Source: Synaphobranchus kaupii
Lineage: Eukaryota > Chordata > Actinopteri > Anguilliformes > Synaphobranchidae
Reading direction: 5' to 3'
Assembly (NCBI GenBank): GCA_029718625.1
Contig: CM056389.1
Coordinates: forward strand, 23,221,381-23,285,380
Length of the DNA stretch: 64,000 bases
The notes beneath the pieces were generated by a model. It saw only the letters and a program-made list of their open reading frames with translations, was not told the origin of the DNA and made no database searches. The position numbers and the translations under genes are program-made. This document shows positions 33,528 to 43,981 of the stretch, piece after piece (within the stretch, counting starts at the first letter, position 1; each line of letters begins with the position of its first letter).

Positions 33528-36500
33528 ATCAACAATTGCCTGGGAGAAATATTAACAAAAATGAATCAGAGAAATGTTTTTATATGTGGAGATTTTAACG
33601 TAGACATATTAAATCCTAACGATAACAAGTTGATTGAGGACTTCGTTAACACAATGTATGCGAGCGGAATGCGACCACTAATCACCCAGCCCAGCAGAAT
33701 CACTAAACATAGTGCCACACTAATTGACAACATTTATACAAATATACTGGACAAAGTAATAACAAGTGGTATTATGATAAATGATATCTCTGATCACCTT
33801 CCAGTCTTCGCTATCTGTGACTGGAAACACACTTTGGAGCAGAAACCAGTGACAAAAATCTTAAAAAGAATTAGAAACGAAAAGAGACTTAAAGATTTTG
33901 AACAAGATATGATGAATCAAAAGTGGAATGACGTATGGACTGAAAGAGACACAAACAAAGCGTATGAGGCCTTCTTAAACACAATAAACTCAATATATGA
34001 CAAGCATTGCCCGGTAGTCAAATATTCGAGTAAAGACAACAAAGTCAAAGTCAAAGGAAAAATGCCATGGTTCACCAAGAACATAGAGAACGCCTGTAGG
34101 AAAAAAAAACAGCTTATATAAACAGTTTTTAAAGGAAAAGAATGTACAGTCATATGCAAAGTACAAACGCTATAGAAACAGAGTGACATATTTGTTGAGG
34201 AAACATAAAAAAGATTATTATGACAAGTTACTAACAGAAAATAGAAACTACACCAGAAATCTTTGGAAAATAATAAATTCCGTCTCGGGAAGAAAGGCCA
34301 AACGGACATTCTCCGACCATTTCAACATAAACAACAGGAGGGAAGAAGATAAGAAGGTGATAGTAGATAGTTTCAACAAATACTTTGTTAGTGTAGGTCC
34401 AGAACTAGCCAAGGCCATTCCATCCTCACTCCAGCAGTGGGATCACTTGGATAGGGGCGGTGAGACAAAACAAGAGTCATTATTTTTAAATCCTGTCACA
34501 CAAACTGAAATCAAAGCAATACTGAGAGACTGCACAGCCAAGACATCCACGGACGCAGATCAGATAGACATGACATTGTTAAAAAGGATATCAATAGCGA
34601 TCATACCTCCGCTAACATATATATGTAACTTATCGTTCTGCAATGGCGTGTTTCCAGATAAAATGAAGATAGCAAAAGTTCTTCCTCTGTACAAAAGTGG
34701 AGACAAACAGGAGTTTTCAAATTATCGTCCGATTTCAATTTTACCACAGTGCTCAAAAATTATTGAAAAGCTCTTTAATGTCAGATTAGATAAGTTCATT
34801 GATAAACACAAACTGCTATGTGACAGCCAATACGGGTTCAGGAAAAAACATTCAACAGCACTGGCCCTAACAGAATCCATAGAATTTATCAAAGACGCGC
34901 TAGACCGGAAACTATTCACCTTAGGCATTTTCATCGACCTGAAAAAAGCTTTTGACACGATAAACCACAGTATATTGATTGAAAAATTGTACAGATATGG
35001 AATTAGAGGAATCGCATTACAATGGATAAAGAGTTACCTATCAAATAGAGTTCAATTTGTACAGATAGGGGACAACATATCAACATGCCTGAACATCACC
35101 TGTGGGGTCACACAGGGTTCAGTCTTAGGACCAAAATTATATATACTATATATTAATGACATAGTCAAAGTATCTGACGTTTTAAAATTAATTTTATTCG
35201 CGGACGACACAAACATCCTCTGCTCTGGAAATGATCTTAATCAAATGGTCACATCAGTGAACAGTGAAATGTCAAAGCTTCACACGTGGTTTAATATTAA
35301 TAAACTATCACTAAACCTTTCAAAGACAAAATTCATATTATTTGGGAAAAGAGGCCTAAAGGAAAACATAAACTTAAAAGTAAATGGTATCAACATTGAA
35401 CGAGTGAACGAACACAAGATTCTGGGGGTTACGGTAGATTGCCTCCTGACATGAAACCACATGTGAAGCTAGTTCAATGTAAGTTGGCCAAAAGTGTGTC
35501 TATTTTGTGGAAAATGCAGAAATTACTCAATCAACATTCACTTAAGACAATTTACTCAGCACTCATAACACCCCACCTGCACTACTGTGTTGAAGTGTGG
35601 GGGCACACTTATAAAGACAATACAGAGCCGTTGTTTAAACTTCAAAAAAGGGCAATGAGAGTTGTATATGGTGTCCCATATAGAGACCACACAAATGACT
35701 TGTTTATTAAGGCAAAGTTTCTCAAGTGGCAGGATATAATTAAATATAATACCATACAAATATTATTCTTAGCCTCCAAAAATCTCTTACCCATAAATAT
35801 ACAGAAACTGTTTCTAAAGAGAGATGACATACATAACCTAAGAGGATACATGATATATAAACAAAAATCTATAAAGTCAACACTCAGAGGTCATTCTTTA
35901 TCTATTGAGGGGGTTAAGCTTTGGAACAGTTTACATGATGAGATTAAAATGTCTATAAACTTAAAGACCTTCAAGAGTAATCTAAAATGGAAGATGATAG
36001 GAGATTACCAGAAATAAACAATAGTGAGTTATCATGAAAGGAAAATGTAAACAATGTCAAGATGTGCAAAAACAATTGTAAGCGGTTTATGCTCTGCATT
36101 TACAGGGGACACTCGAGCATCAGAAAAACGAAGAAACGGACACATTTATTGGGACATTATCTGAACAATATTCTGGACTGTTGCTGTTGAAATGAAACAA
36201 ATTGTTTTGTCTAATGTATGACATGTACATTTAAATATGACTTATTTGGACTTTATTGTTTTGTTTATTTTTTTATGTTTATTATTTTATTTATTTTTTT
36301 GATTTTCTTTTTCTTTCTCAGACTGTTTTGTTATAAAGCAAGTTCAGCTATGCTGTTGTGATACGAAATAATCTGTTTTAAACAAATGTATAATGTGAAC
36401 TTTCAAATTTGATTGAGGAATTGGGGCGGGACTTGATAAGCAGGCTGCTTTTTCCCGTATCCCTTTTCGGCAGGTAATGTGTTTTGTCAGGGCATATTAC

Positions 36501-36554
36501 AGAAATTGTGATAAAGTGTGACTATATGCGTGCCGAAATAAATAAATAAATAAA
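33528..36554 (+). mobile_element. LINE C copy 1, 5'-truncated
   Basis: Nearly identical to 47258-50262, beginning inside the endonuclease domain. It ends with AATAAATAAATAAAT and is flanked by the TATCTAT duplication. It sits inside the LINE B 3' UTR. Confidence 0.92.
33561..36017 (+). pseudogene. LINE C ORF2 copy 1, two frameshifts
   Basis: Three open stretches (33561-34121, 34183-35454, 35439-36017) cover endonuclease end (NVFICGDFNVDIL, NDISDHLPVFA), RT with SNYRPISILPQCSKIIEK, FIDLKKAFDTINH, QGSVLGPKLYILYINDI and catalytic FADDTNIL, and a C-terminal module (LNQHSLKTIYSALITPHLHY). One extra A in a 9-A run at 34101-34109 and a missing G near 35453 shift the frame. The C-terminus (TFKSNLKWKMIGDYQK) is intact, unlike in copy 2. 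Confidence 0.9.
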
Positions 36555-36686
36555 TATCTATCTGTCTGTTTATACTGTTTTTTACAATGCGTAGTGCACT
36601 TTATGACCTGCGGTACTAGTCACATTAAAATGACTGCAATCTGCTCTTTGCACAATACTGTGCATATAACTTATATAGGCCTATAG

Positions 36687-36712
36687 ATATATATATATAT
36701 ATATATATATAT
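36687..36712. repeat. (TA)n microsatellite in LINE B 3' UTR
   Basis: TATA run preceded by GGCCTATAGA. Confidence 0.9.
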
Positions 36713-36839
36713 TTTCAAAAAAATACTTTTTAATTTTTAATTATTCTTGCTCGTGGAAGGAGGATAAGCAAAGTAAGAATTTAATTGTATGGTGTAACCG
36801 TTGTGTTTTACTGTGCATATGACAATAAAAAACTCTTGA

Positions 36840-38870
36840 TACCATCCAGTGACAAACTCCTTCTCATGGGGGACTTCAACGCCCGAGTGGGTAGAGACTC
36901 CAACATGTGGAAGGGCATCATCGGAAACCAAGGCATTGGAAATTGCAACTCCAATGGCAGTCTTCTCCTTGGATTATGTGCAGAACATAATTTAACCATC
37001 ACCAACACTCGGCTGAAGTCTCGATATAAGACAACTTGGATGCACCCTCGATCACGCCACTGGCATCTAACTGACTACATTATTGTTCGAGGAAGAGACA
37101 AAGTCCAAGGTCAACATCACCAAAGCAACGACAGCCGCTGACGACTGCTGGACAGATCATTGAATTACGACCAGCTTTGATCAACCCAATGCCTTTCGCA
37201 GCTTGTTTCTTTTTAAGCACAGGACACTCTGCCACTAAATGACCAGGCTTCTTACAATAGAAACAGATCCGAATGTTTGAAAGAAGCTGAATGTCCGACA
37301 ACTGGAAGATTCAGAAATTCGTCAAAAATTTCAGCAAACTCTAGAACAAAATCTGAACACCAATATCTCGAACCCATCCGATTTGGAGACTCAATGAACT
37401 GGCCTGAAAACTGCAGTGCTTTCTGCAGCTGAAACTGAAGTGGGATTCTCAAGTCGTAAACATCTAGATTGGTTTGATGAGAACAACGCTGAAATTTGCA
37501 AACTCATCTCGACGAAAAACTCCGCTTGGGAAAACGACCCTCGATCCAAAACCAAGGAAGACAACTATCGACGTCTCAAAGCGGATGTTCAAACACAAAT
37601 CCCTAGGATTCAAAATCACTGGTGGCAAGCCAAAGCCAATGAAATCCAAAGCTATGCTGACTAACATCATAGGCGTGACTTCTACTCTGCTGCTATGGAC
37701 CTGTCAAGACAGTACCCACGCCAATGAAAGCTGAAGACGGCAGTATCTTGACAGATGACGAAGCAATCTTGAACCGTTGGACTGAACACTTCAACAACCT
37801 ACTGAACAGACCACTAACTGTCTCTGATGACTGCCTTGCTGATCTTCCCACCTTCCCCAAACAACCGTGGTGTCAGCACCTCCAACTCTCAAGGAACTGG
37901 ACATTGCCATCTACCAGATACAAGACAACAAAGCTCCTGGTCCTGATTCTATCCCAGCTGAACTATACAAGCAAGGAGGAAGATCCCTGAAAGCTCATCT
38001 CCATCAATTGATTCTATGAATTTGGGAACGAAGATCTGTTTCTAGCGATTTCACAGGTGCAAATATTGTGACCATCTTCAAAAAAGGTGATATGTGGAAA
38101 CTACAGAGGGATCTCTCTATTATCATCAGTTCATAAGATTTTTTCTCGAGTAATGCTGAATCGGCTCATCCAACTATCTGAACAAGTCTTGCCAGAGTCC
38201 CAATGCGGCTTCCGTCCTCAACAAAGCACGACTGATATGATTTTTGTTGCTAGACAACTTCAAGAAAAGGCAAGGGAACAACAGAAACCGATCTTTTTCA
38301 TCTTTTATGATCTGGCTAAAGCCTTTGACACAGTGCCGAGACCTATCTTATTGAAAGTACTCGAGAAATTTGGGTGCCCAGACCACTTCAACCAAATGGT
38401 TCAATCACTTCATAATGGCATGAAAGGTTGAGTGTCCTACCAAGGTGAACTCTCTCCCGAATTTGACATGAACAGTGGTGTTAAACAAGGCTGTGTACTT
38501 GCGCCCACTCTGTTTTCAATGTATATAACTGCTGTGCTGATGAGAATCAACTGTGAATCCAGACTTGGAGTTACCATTAGATACAGATATGATGGAGGAC
38601 TTTTCAACTTATGACGAATCGAAAAACCATACATCTACAACTATGATTTGTGAACTACAATATGCTGATGACAGTGCTGTTCCATCTTTAACTGAATTTG
38701 ATTTCCAAACCACCTCCGATGCATTTGTTTGTGCTTGAGATGTTTAGCCTCTCAGCATATCAAAAACGAAGACTCTTGCTCAATGTCCACCTGGAGCAGA
38801 AAGTAGACCTCTTCAAATTACTATCCATGGTGATTTAGTCGAAGAGGTTTCATCCTTCACCTATCTAAGG
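36840..38870 (+). pseudogene. LINE A endonuclease end and reverse transcriptase, degraded
   Basis: The frame resumes with IPSSDKLLLMGDFNARVGRD, then CAEHNLTITNT and TWMHPRSRHWHLTDYI (endonuclease). After a foreign patch come LEDSEIRQKFQQTLEQ, VLSAAETEVGFSSRKH, then RT motifs: GNYRGISLLSSVHKIFSRVM, LPESQCGFRPQQSTTDMIF, FIFYDLAKAFDTVPRPIL, SGVKQGCVLAPTLFSMY and LQYADDSAV, the catalytic YADD. Several stops and frameshifts separate the open segments, so the copy is inactive. It continues past the SINE at 39089. Confidence 0.85.
37170..37280 (-). mobile_element. Gag zinc-knuckle scrap inside LINE A
   Basis: Minus strand reads NIRICFYCKKPGHLVAECPV followed by LKKKQAAKGIGL: a CX2CX4HX4C knuckle as in Gypsy Gag. 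It sits between LINE A endonuclease and the QLEDSEIRQKF segment, replacing part of the LINE. It is not continuous with any other Gypsy sequence nearby. Confidence 0.65.
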
Positions 38871-39080
38871 GCAGCAGTGTAGTATAATGGTTAAGGAACT
38901 GGACTTGTAACCGAAAGGTTGCAGGTTCGATTCCCAGGTAGGACACTGCCGTTGTACCCTTGAGCAAGGTACTTAGCCTGAATTGCTTCAGTATATATCC
39001 AGCTGTATAAATGGACAAATGTAATAAGAAGTTGTGTAAGTCGCTCTGGATAAGAGCGTCTGCTAAATGCCTGTAATGTA
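38871..39080 (+). mobile_element. tRNA-derived SINE, well preserved
   Basis: A box TAGTATAATGGT (38880-38891), perfect B box GGTTCGATTCC (38924-38934), a body with CCTTGAGCAAGGTACTTAGCC and a 3' part with TAAGTCGCTCTGGATAAGAG and CGTCTGCTAAATG. ATCTAAGG (38863-38870) and ATCTAGGG (39081-39088) are the target duplication with one change. The insert interrupts the LINE A FTYL...SCTLEDDI segment. Degenerate relatives are at 6830-7054 and 7480-7606. Confidence 0.92.
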
Positions 39081-39088
39081 ATCTAGGG

Positions 39089-39836
39089 AGCATCTTGTCC
39101 AACTCCTGCACTCTTGAAGATGATATCACCAACGACTAAAAGCAGCCCACAAAGCCTTCGGACGTCTCTTACACCGTGTCTTTCACAACCGTAACCTGAA
39201 ACCTCAAACAAAAGTAATAGTGTATCAAGCTGTTGTGCTCTGAACACTGCTATATAGCTGTGAGACTTTGACAGTATATCAACATCAAATACGTTGACTT
39301 GAGACATTTCATCAAGCAAAACCGTGAACGATCCTGAATATTAAATGACAATTATGTCACAAACAACAAAGTACTGGCAAGAACAAAATCCATGAGAATC
39401 CAAACCATCATTGAAAAGCATCAACTCCGATGGCTAGATCATGTGAAAAGGATGCCAGACACAAGATTTCCCAAACAGATCCTGTACTCTGAACTTACAG
39501 AAGGTCACCACCCAAGGGGTGTACCTAAGAAACGCTTTTGTGACTCCATCAAGAAGACCATGCCCTTATTCAACATCCAACCTAACAACTGGGAAAAAGC
39601 AGCCGAAGACTGTAATAACTGGAGGCAAGTATGCAGAGGAGGAGCCGTTGCTGCAGACCATATTTGACATAAAAAATTTGAAGAAAAAAGAACCAGAAGA
39701 AAGGAAAGAGCTCAACAACGACTTCTGGGGACAAGGACCATCTCCTCAGCTTCAGTGCCGATACTGTGACCAACGATTCATCTCATACATTGGAAGGCAC
39801 AGTTATGAAAAATGGAAACATAAACAACATTGCTGA
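39089..39836 (+). pseudogene. LINE A C-terminal part with C2H2-like finger
   Basis: After the SINE: degraded NSCTLEDDIT, LLHRVFHNRNLKPQ, KHQLRWLDHVKRMPDTRFPK, QILYSELTEGHHPRGVPKKR, NNWRQVCRGGAVAADHIFDI, and then CRYCDQRFISYIGRHSYEKW, which ends in HKQHC. The last piece is a C-x2-C...H type finger at the protein end. Frameshifts break it. Confidence 0.8.
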
Positions 39837-39880
39837 AACCTTGGAAACATCCGGGACTCAAGGAAACGCCGATGATGACT

Positions 39881-39977
39881 TTCAATTCAATATATATAAA
39901 ATCTAATTTTAAAATCACTGCTTTCTGCTTTTAGTGCATTTTACATACTGTCCCAACTTTTTTGATATTGGGGTTTG
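39881..39977 (+). mobile_element. Palindromic MITE right arm, second piece
   Basis: Resumes the arm exactly where 31813 left it (TTTCAATTCAATATATATAA...CACTGCTTTCTGCTTT...TACATACTGTCCCAAC) and ends TTGGGGTTTG next to TA. The following ACATTGTGGCAGG is also present, without the MITE, at 43876. Confidence 0.85.
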
Positions 39978-40610
39978 TACATTGTGGCAGGGCTCGTCCC
40001 GGCTGAGGGAATCAGCAATCTGGGGCTGTGCTACTGGTTTAGCAGGCACACACACATCTGGGTTGCATTAACTAATCGCACACTGCCAGCTCAAGTGTGC
40101 TTCTATCCTTTGGGTGTCTGAGACCAGGGAATCCCTGCAGCAGAGAGAGAGAGGGAGAGCGAGACAGAGTGCGACAAAATCCCCGAGAACGTTGCTAAAA
40201 GGTTTGTTTGGGTTTTGGCTTATTTTGTTTTTCTTATTTTAGTTAATTAATTTTGCCAGGATCCCCTGTGGGTGATGGATGAAAATTGAGTTTATTTGTT
40301 TGTTTGAAGAACCCCCGCTCTTCAATGCAGTCCTGTTACACCCAGAATTCATTCACCTGTGTCCTGCTATTCTGTTCCTCCCATGATTACCTCCAAAGAT
40401 TCTTTTTAAAAATGCATGCTTAAATTTGTTCCTCTTTGTTACAGAATGATTCTTAAGCCAGCTTTTTGTACAGAATGTTGAAATTGCTTTACAAGAAAAA
40501 AACAAAAAAAACAACTGAAATGAGTAAATTAAATGTAAAAAAATACAGTACAAGAAAGTAGGGGCAATTAGAGCAGGCATATGGATACAATCTTATACAT
40601 AATGTGCAGT

Positions 40611-40722
40611 CCCCTATGGAAAAAGAATATGCTGCAGTATATTGTAAATATATCAAAATTATCTTCATAATATATTTAATATATATAAAATATACTGCAG
40701 TATATTACATTTCCATAGGGGG
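40611..40722. mobile_element. Short palindromic MITE, copy 2
   Basis: CCCCTATGGAAA ... TTTCCATAGGGG perfect 12-bp ends, same family as 2619-2722. Unit B lacks it at the matching site (near 50685), so it came in after the duplication. Confidence 0.85.
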
Positions 40723-40826
40723 TGCTGCTGAATAGCTTTATTGTTATTGTATAATATTCTTTTTTTAACTCACACAAATAAAGCATGACAAAGGACAACA
40801 GAACTAAACCAGAGATTGCAATTATA

Positions 40827-42766
40827 CAGTCAAGCCGGAAAGTCTGCACACCCCTTTCACCTTCTCCACGTTTTATTACGTTACAGACATATTCTACAAT
40901 AGATTGAGTTAATTTTAAAGAAATGTTAAAGAGTAAAGAAATGTTAAAAATCGTATTTCTGAAGAACAATGTGTTCTAATAAACTAATGATGCAAAAATA
41001 AAGACAGCTTCTTTTGTTGAGAACATTACGCACGCAGTCACGCACACCAAATGCACGATTTTAATGTAATTCATCCGCTTGTGCAAGGCGAAGCTGTAAT
41101 ATTTAATTTTTATATTATTTATATTATTCCTTTATTTTCAAATCGTTTTCAGTCCAAAATATAATACTACGCTGTAACATATGTTGTTATGCTACATCAT
41201 TAAATGCACCTGCCTGTCGTTCATGCATTGAAAATAGATATGGCCGTTTTTTTTATCATATGTCCGACAAACATTCCGGACATTCTGGCCGGCAGTTTAA
41301 AATCCTAGCGCGACCTCTGGTACACATATGTATCATATGTATTGATATGACACCCAAAAGTGAGCTGAAGTGCATTTTGTTTCCACTGATACTGCTTGAG
41401 ATGTTTCTACAACTTAATTGGAGTCCACCTGTGATAAATTCAATTGATTGGACATGATTGGGGATTGCCAACACCTGCCTATATAAGGTCCCACAGTTGA
41501 CAGTGCATGTCAGAGCAAACTCCAAGCCATGGGGTCAAAGGAATTATCTGCAAACCTCAGAAACAGGATTGTGTCAAGGCATAGATCTGGAGAAGGGTAC
41601 GGAAAAATCTCTGCAGCTTTACAGGTCCCAAAGAGCACAGTGGCCACCATCATTCGTAAATGGAAGAAGTTTGGAACCACCAAGAATCTTCCTAGACCTG
41701 GCCGCCCAGCCAAACTGAGCTGAACTGAACTGATCGGGGAAGACGGGCCTTGGCCAGGGAGGTGAGCAGGAACCCGAGGGTCACTCTGACAGAGCTCCAG
41801 CGTATCCTTGTGGAGATGGGAGAACCTTTCAGAAGATCAACCATCCAGGCAGCACTCCACCAATCAGGCCTTTATGGTAGAGTGGCCAGACGGAAGCCCC
41901 TCCTTAGTAAAAGGCACATCACAGCCCGCTTGGAGTTTGCCAAAAGGCACCTAGAGGACTCTCAAACCATGAGAATCAAGATTCTCTGGTCTGATGAATC
42001 CAAAATTGAACTTTTTGGCCTGAATACCAAGCGTCACATCTGGAGGAAACCAGGCACTGCTCATCACCTGGCTAATACCATCCCTACAGTGAAGCATGGC
42101 GGTGGCAGCCTCATGATGTGGGGATGTTTCTCAGCAGCGGGAACGGGGCGACTAGTCCTGATAGAGGGAAAGATGAATGCAGCTAAGTACACCGAGATCC
42201 TTGAAGAAAACCTGCTCCAGAGCGCTCTGGACCTCAGACTGGGGCGAAGGTTTACCTTCCAACATGACAACGACCCGAAGCACACAGCCAAGAGAACAAA
42301 GGAGTGGCTTCGGATAAAGTCTGTGCATGTCCTTGAGTGGCCCAGCCAGAATCCAATTGAACATCTGTGGAAAGAGCTGAAAATGGCTGTGTACCGACGC
42401 TCCCTATCCAACCTGATGGAGCTTGCAAGGATATGCCAAGAGGAATGGGCAAAAATGTCCAGAAACAAGTGTGCCAAGCTCGTAGCTTCTTTCCCAATAC
42501 GCCTTGAAGCTGTAATCGCTGCCAAAGGTGCAGCAACCAAGTATTAGGCTAAGGGTGTGTACAGATATGTAACCCCTAAATAACCTATTTTTGTCAGTAA
42601 AATAAAATTGCATATTTTCTAAAAACCTGTTTTCACTTCGTCATTATTGGCTATTGTGTGTAGATGTTTGAGGCAAACAATGAACTCAATATATTCTAGT
42701 ATAAGTCTGTAACGTAATAAAACGTGGAGAAGGTGAAAGGGGTGTGCAGACTTTCCGGCTTGACTG
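40827..42766 (+). mobile_element. Tc1-like transposon, copy 2
   Basis: 1940 bp, TA on each side (40825-40826, 42767-42768), ends CAGTCAAGCCGGAAAGTC at both termini. It belongs to the same family as 16381-18004. The left interior (about 40917-41330) is unrelated to that copy and about 316 bp longer, a replacement or nested insertion. It is absent from unit B. Confidence 0.92.
41529..42547 (+). pseudogene. Tc1 transposase, copy 2, disrupted
   Basis: The N-terminal part (41529-41723) ends at a stop after GRPAKLS, where a short TGAACTGAAC insertion shifts the frame. The rest is open from 41750 to 42547: [42 protein letters not shown], then [11 protein letters not shown]. The four residues SPDL before NPIE are missing, shortening the spacing between the last two acidic catalytic residues from 34 to 30. 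Either lesion alone would likely inactivate it. Confidence 0.9.
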
Positions 42767-43212
42767 TATTATATGCAAGTATATTGCTTCTGATTGGTTT
42801 TTAAAAAAAGTAGATGTGCTTTTTTTTTCCATGCAAAAGATTAATGGGAAAAACACAGGGGCTGGTTCTCATTGTGCCAGAACAATACAGGACATGATCA
42901 TCCTCAGTACAGCAAAGGAAAAGCATTGTAGGATTTCACTTCAAATGTCCTCTGCCCAGCTGCCACAAAACTTTATTGCAACTTTTACAATGCTGTAGCA
43001 AAGTTATTCCAATGATAAATGTTTTTCCCAGCTTCCAAACCACAACTTTACATCTATGCTGGAAAAAAGGTCTATGACACTTTTTCCTGTAGGAAAATGG
43101 TTTAGATATGCAGTTGTGATGAGAGAATAAAATAAATTTTAAAAACGGTCCTCAACCTATAACATACATTTAAAAAAGGTTATTTGGATAACTGAGTGGT
43201 ACTCACTGGTTT

Positions 43213-43245
43213 CCTATTTCAGCAAGACAATGGATTAGAAAAACA
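43213..43245 (-). pseudogene. Odorant receptor C-terminal relic
   Basis: Minus strand reads FF-stop-SIVLLK-stop, matching the OR2 C-terminus FFKSTILPK-stop at the same distance from the shared 3' flank. The rest of the receptor is gone. This marks a third receptor copy lost by deletion. Confidence 0.7.
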
Positions 43246-43290
43246 AACAAAGTGGGATTTGGTTTGAATTTAAGGGGAGGAAGTAATTAT

Positions 43291-43537
43291 ATATCGACAG
43301 CCTCATAACAAAAGTGCCTAAGTCATTTTTTGTAGTCTTGAGAAAAAGGCAAAAATGAATCTGCCTAAATCAAATTGTGGATTTAGGCAGAATAGCATAA
43401 AGCGGTTCAGGAAGTGCACAGCGACCTGCAGTGACTTGAGCATACTGTTGACGAATGATAAATCAAGTGATTTAGGCAGAAAATCTCAAAATGTCCAAAA
43501 AATGACTTAGGCACTTTTGTTATGAGGCTGTCGATAT
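43291..43537. mobile_element. MITE with ~40-bp terminal inverted repeats
   Basis: ATATCGACAGCCTCATAACA...GTGCCTAAGTCATTTTTT on the left is the inverted complement of the right end. AATTA lies close to both ends and may be the target duplication. It is 247 bp and non-coding, of unknown superfamily. Confidence 0.8.
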
Positions 43538-43875
43538 AATTAGTAGGCTAATTATATTACCTCAGTTCGCTCAAAATACAATGCTCCACACAAGTGGGAG
43601 GTCACGTTTCAACTCGATGGGGTAGAATTCCTATATCGTTTGCGAGGGCCTTTAAGTTCCATTTTGTTGGTTTCTCATCTATCCTCCCTTGCAGAGCACC
43701 TGTTAGGTTTGCTTGCTGCATGTAGCAAATGACACAAACAAGATACAAGATAGCTCACTCGAGGGAAATGAGCAAGGGAAGGGAATGTGTAAAATTGGAT
43801 CCAAACGCAGCCCATGTGAATTTTTGTTCCATTATCAAGTATTTTACATTCATGTCATTTAAAGGTGCTAAAATT
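43538..43875. other. Intergenic, nothing recognised
   Basis: No coding or repeat signal. Confidence 0.5.
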
Positions 43876-43981
43876 ACATTGTGGCAGGGCTCCATCTGAC
43901 AGAGGGAATCAGAGCAATCTAGGGCTGTGCCTGCTGTTTAAGTAGGCACACACCCACACCTGGGTTGCATTAACTAATCAG

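Larger units (their letters stand above)
32957..36839 (+). mobile_element. LINE B 3' end, interrupted by LINE C
   Basis: A 5'-truncated LINE with the end of an RT ORF (32957-33270: STIESVLTSSITVWYGNCTA, QDRKALQRVIKTAQYISGA), a 3' UTR with TTTATTTATCTATTTATTTACACTG-type sequence, and an end in ACAATAAAAAACTCTTGAT at 36839. LINE C splits the 3' UTR: TATCTAT occurs at 33521-33527 and again at 36555-36561. The ending is typical of fish L2-like elements; the clade is inferred. Confidence 0.8.
31814..39880 (+). mobile_element. LINE A (non-LTR retrotransposon), interrupted
   Basis: The element starts GCCGGACGCCTGGGG, inserts between two adjacent positions of the MITE arm, and ends GCCGATGATGAC. Inside it are a 5' UTR with ORF1-like region (31814-32640), endonuclease pieces (32641-32956 and 36840-37165), RT (37280-38870), and a C-terminal domain after a SINE (39089-39836). 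LINE B (32957-36839), a gag scrap (37170-37280) and a SINE (38871-39080) interrupt it. Confidence 0.85.
39979..43250. repeat. OR-locus segmental duplication, unit A
   Basis: Aligns piecewise with unit B (43876-51420): 39979-40385 with 43876-45745, and 40386-43245 with 50262-51420. Insertions private to this unit are a MITE (40611-40722) and a Tc1 (40827-42766). Shared text includes GGACATGATCATCCTCAGT, AAATGTCCTCTGCCCAGCTG and CCAAACCACAACTTTACA. Homology runs into the last codons of the receptor and then stops. Confidence 0.85.
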
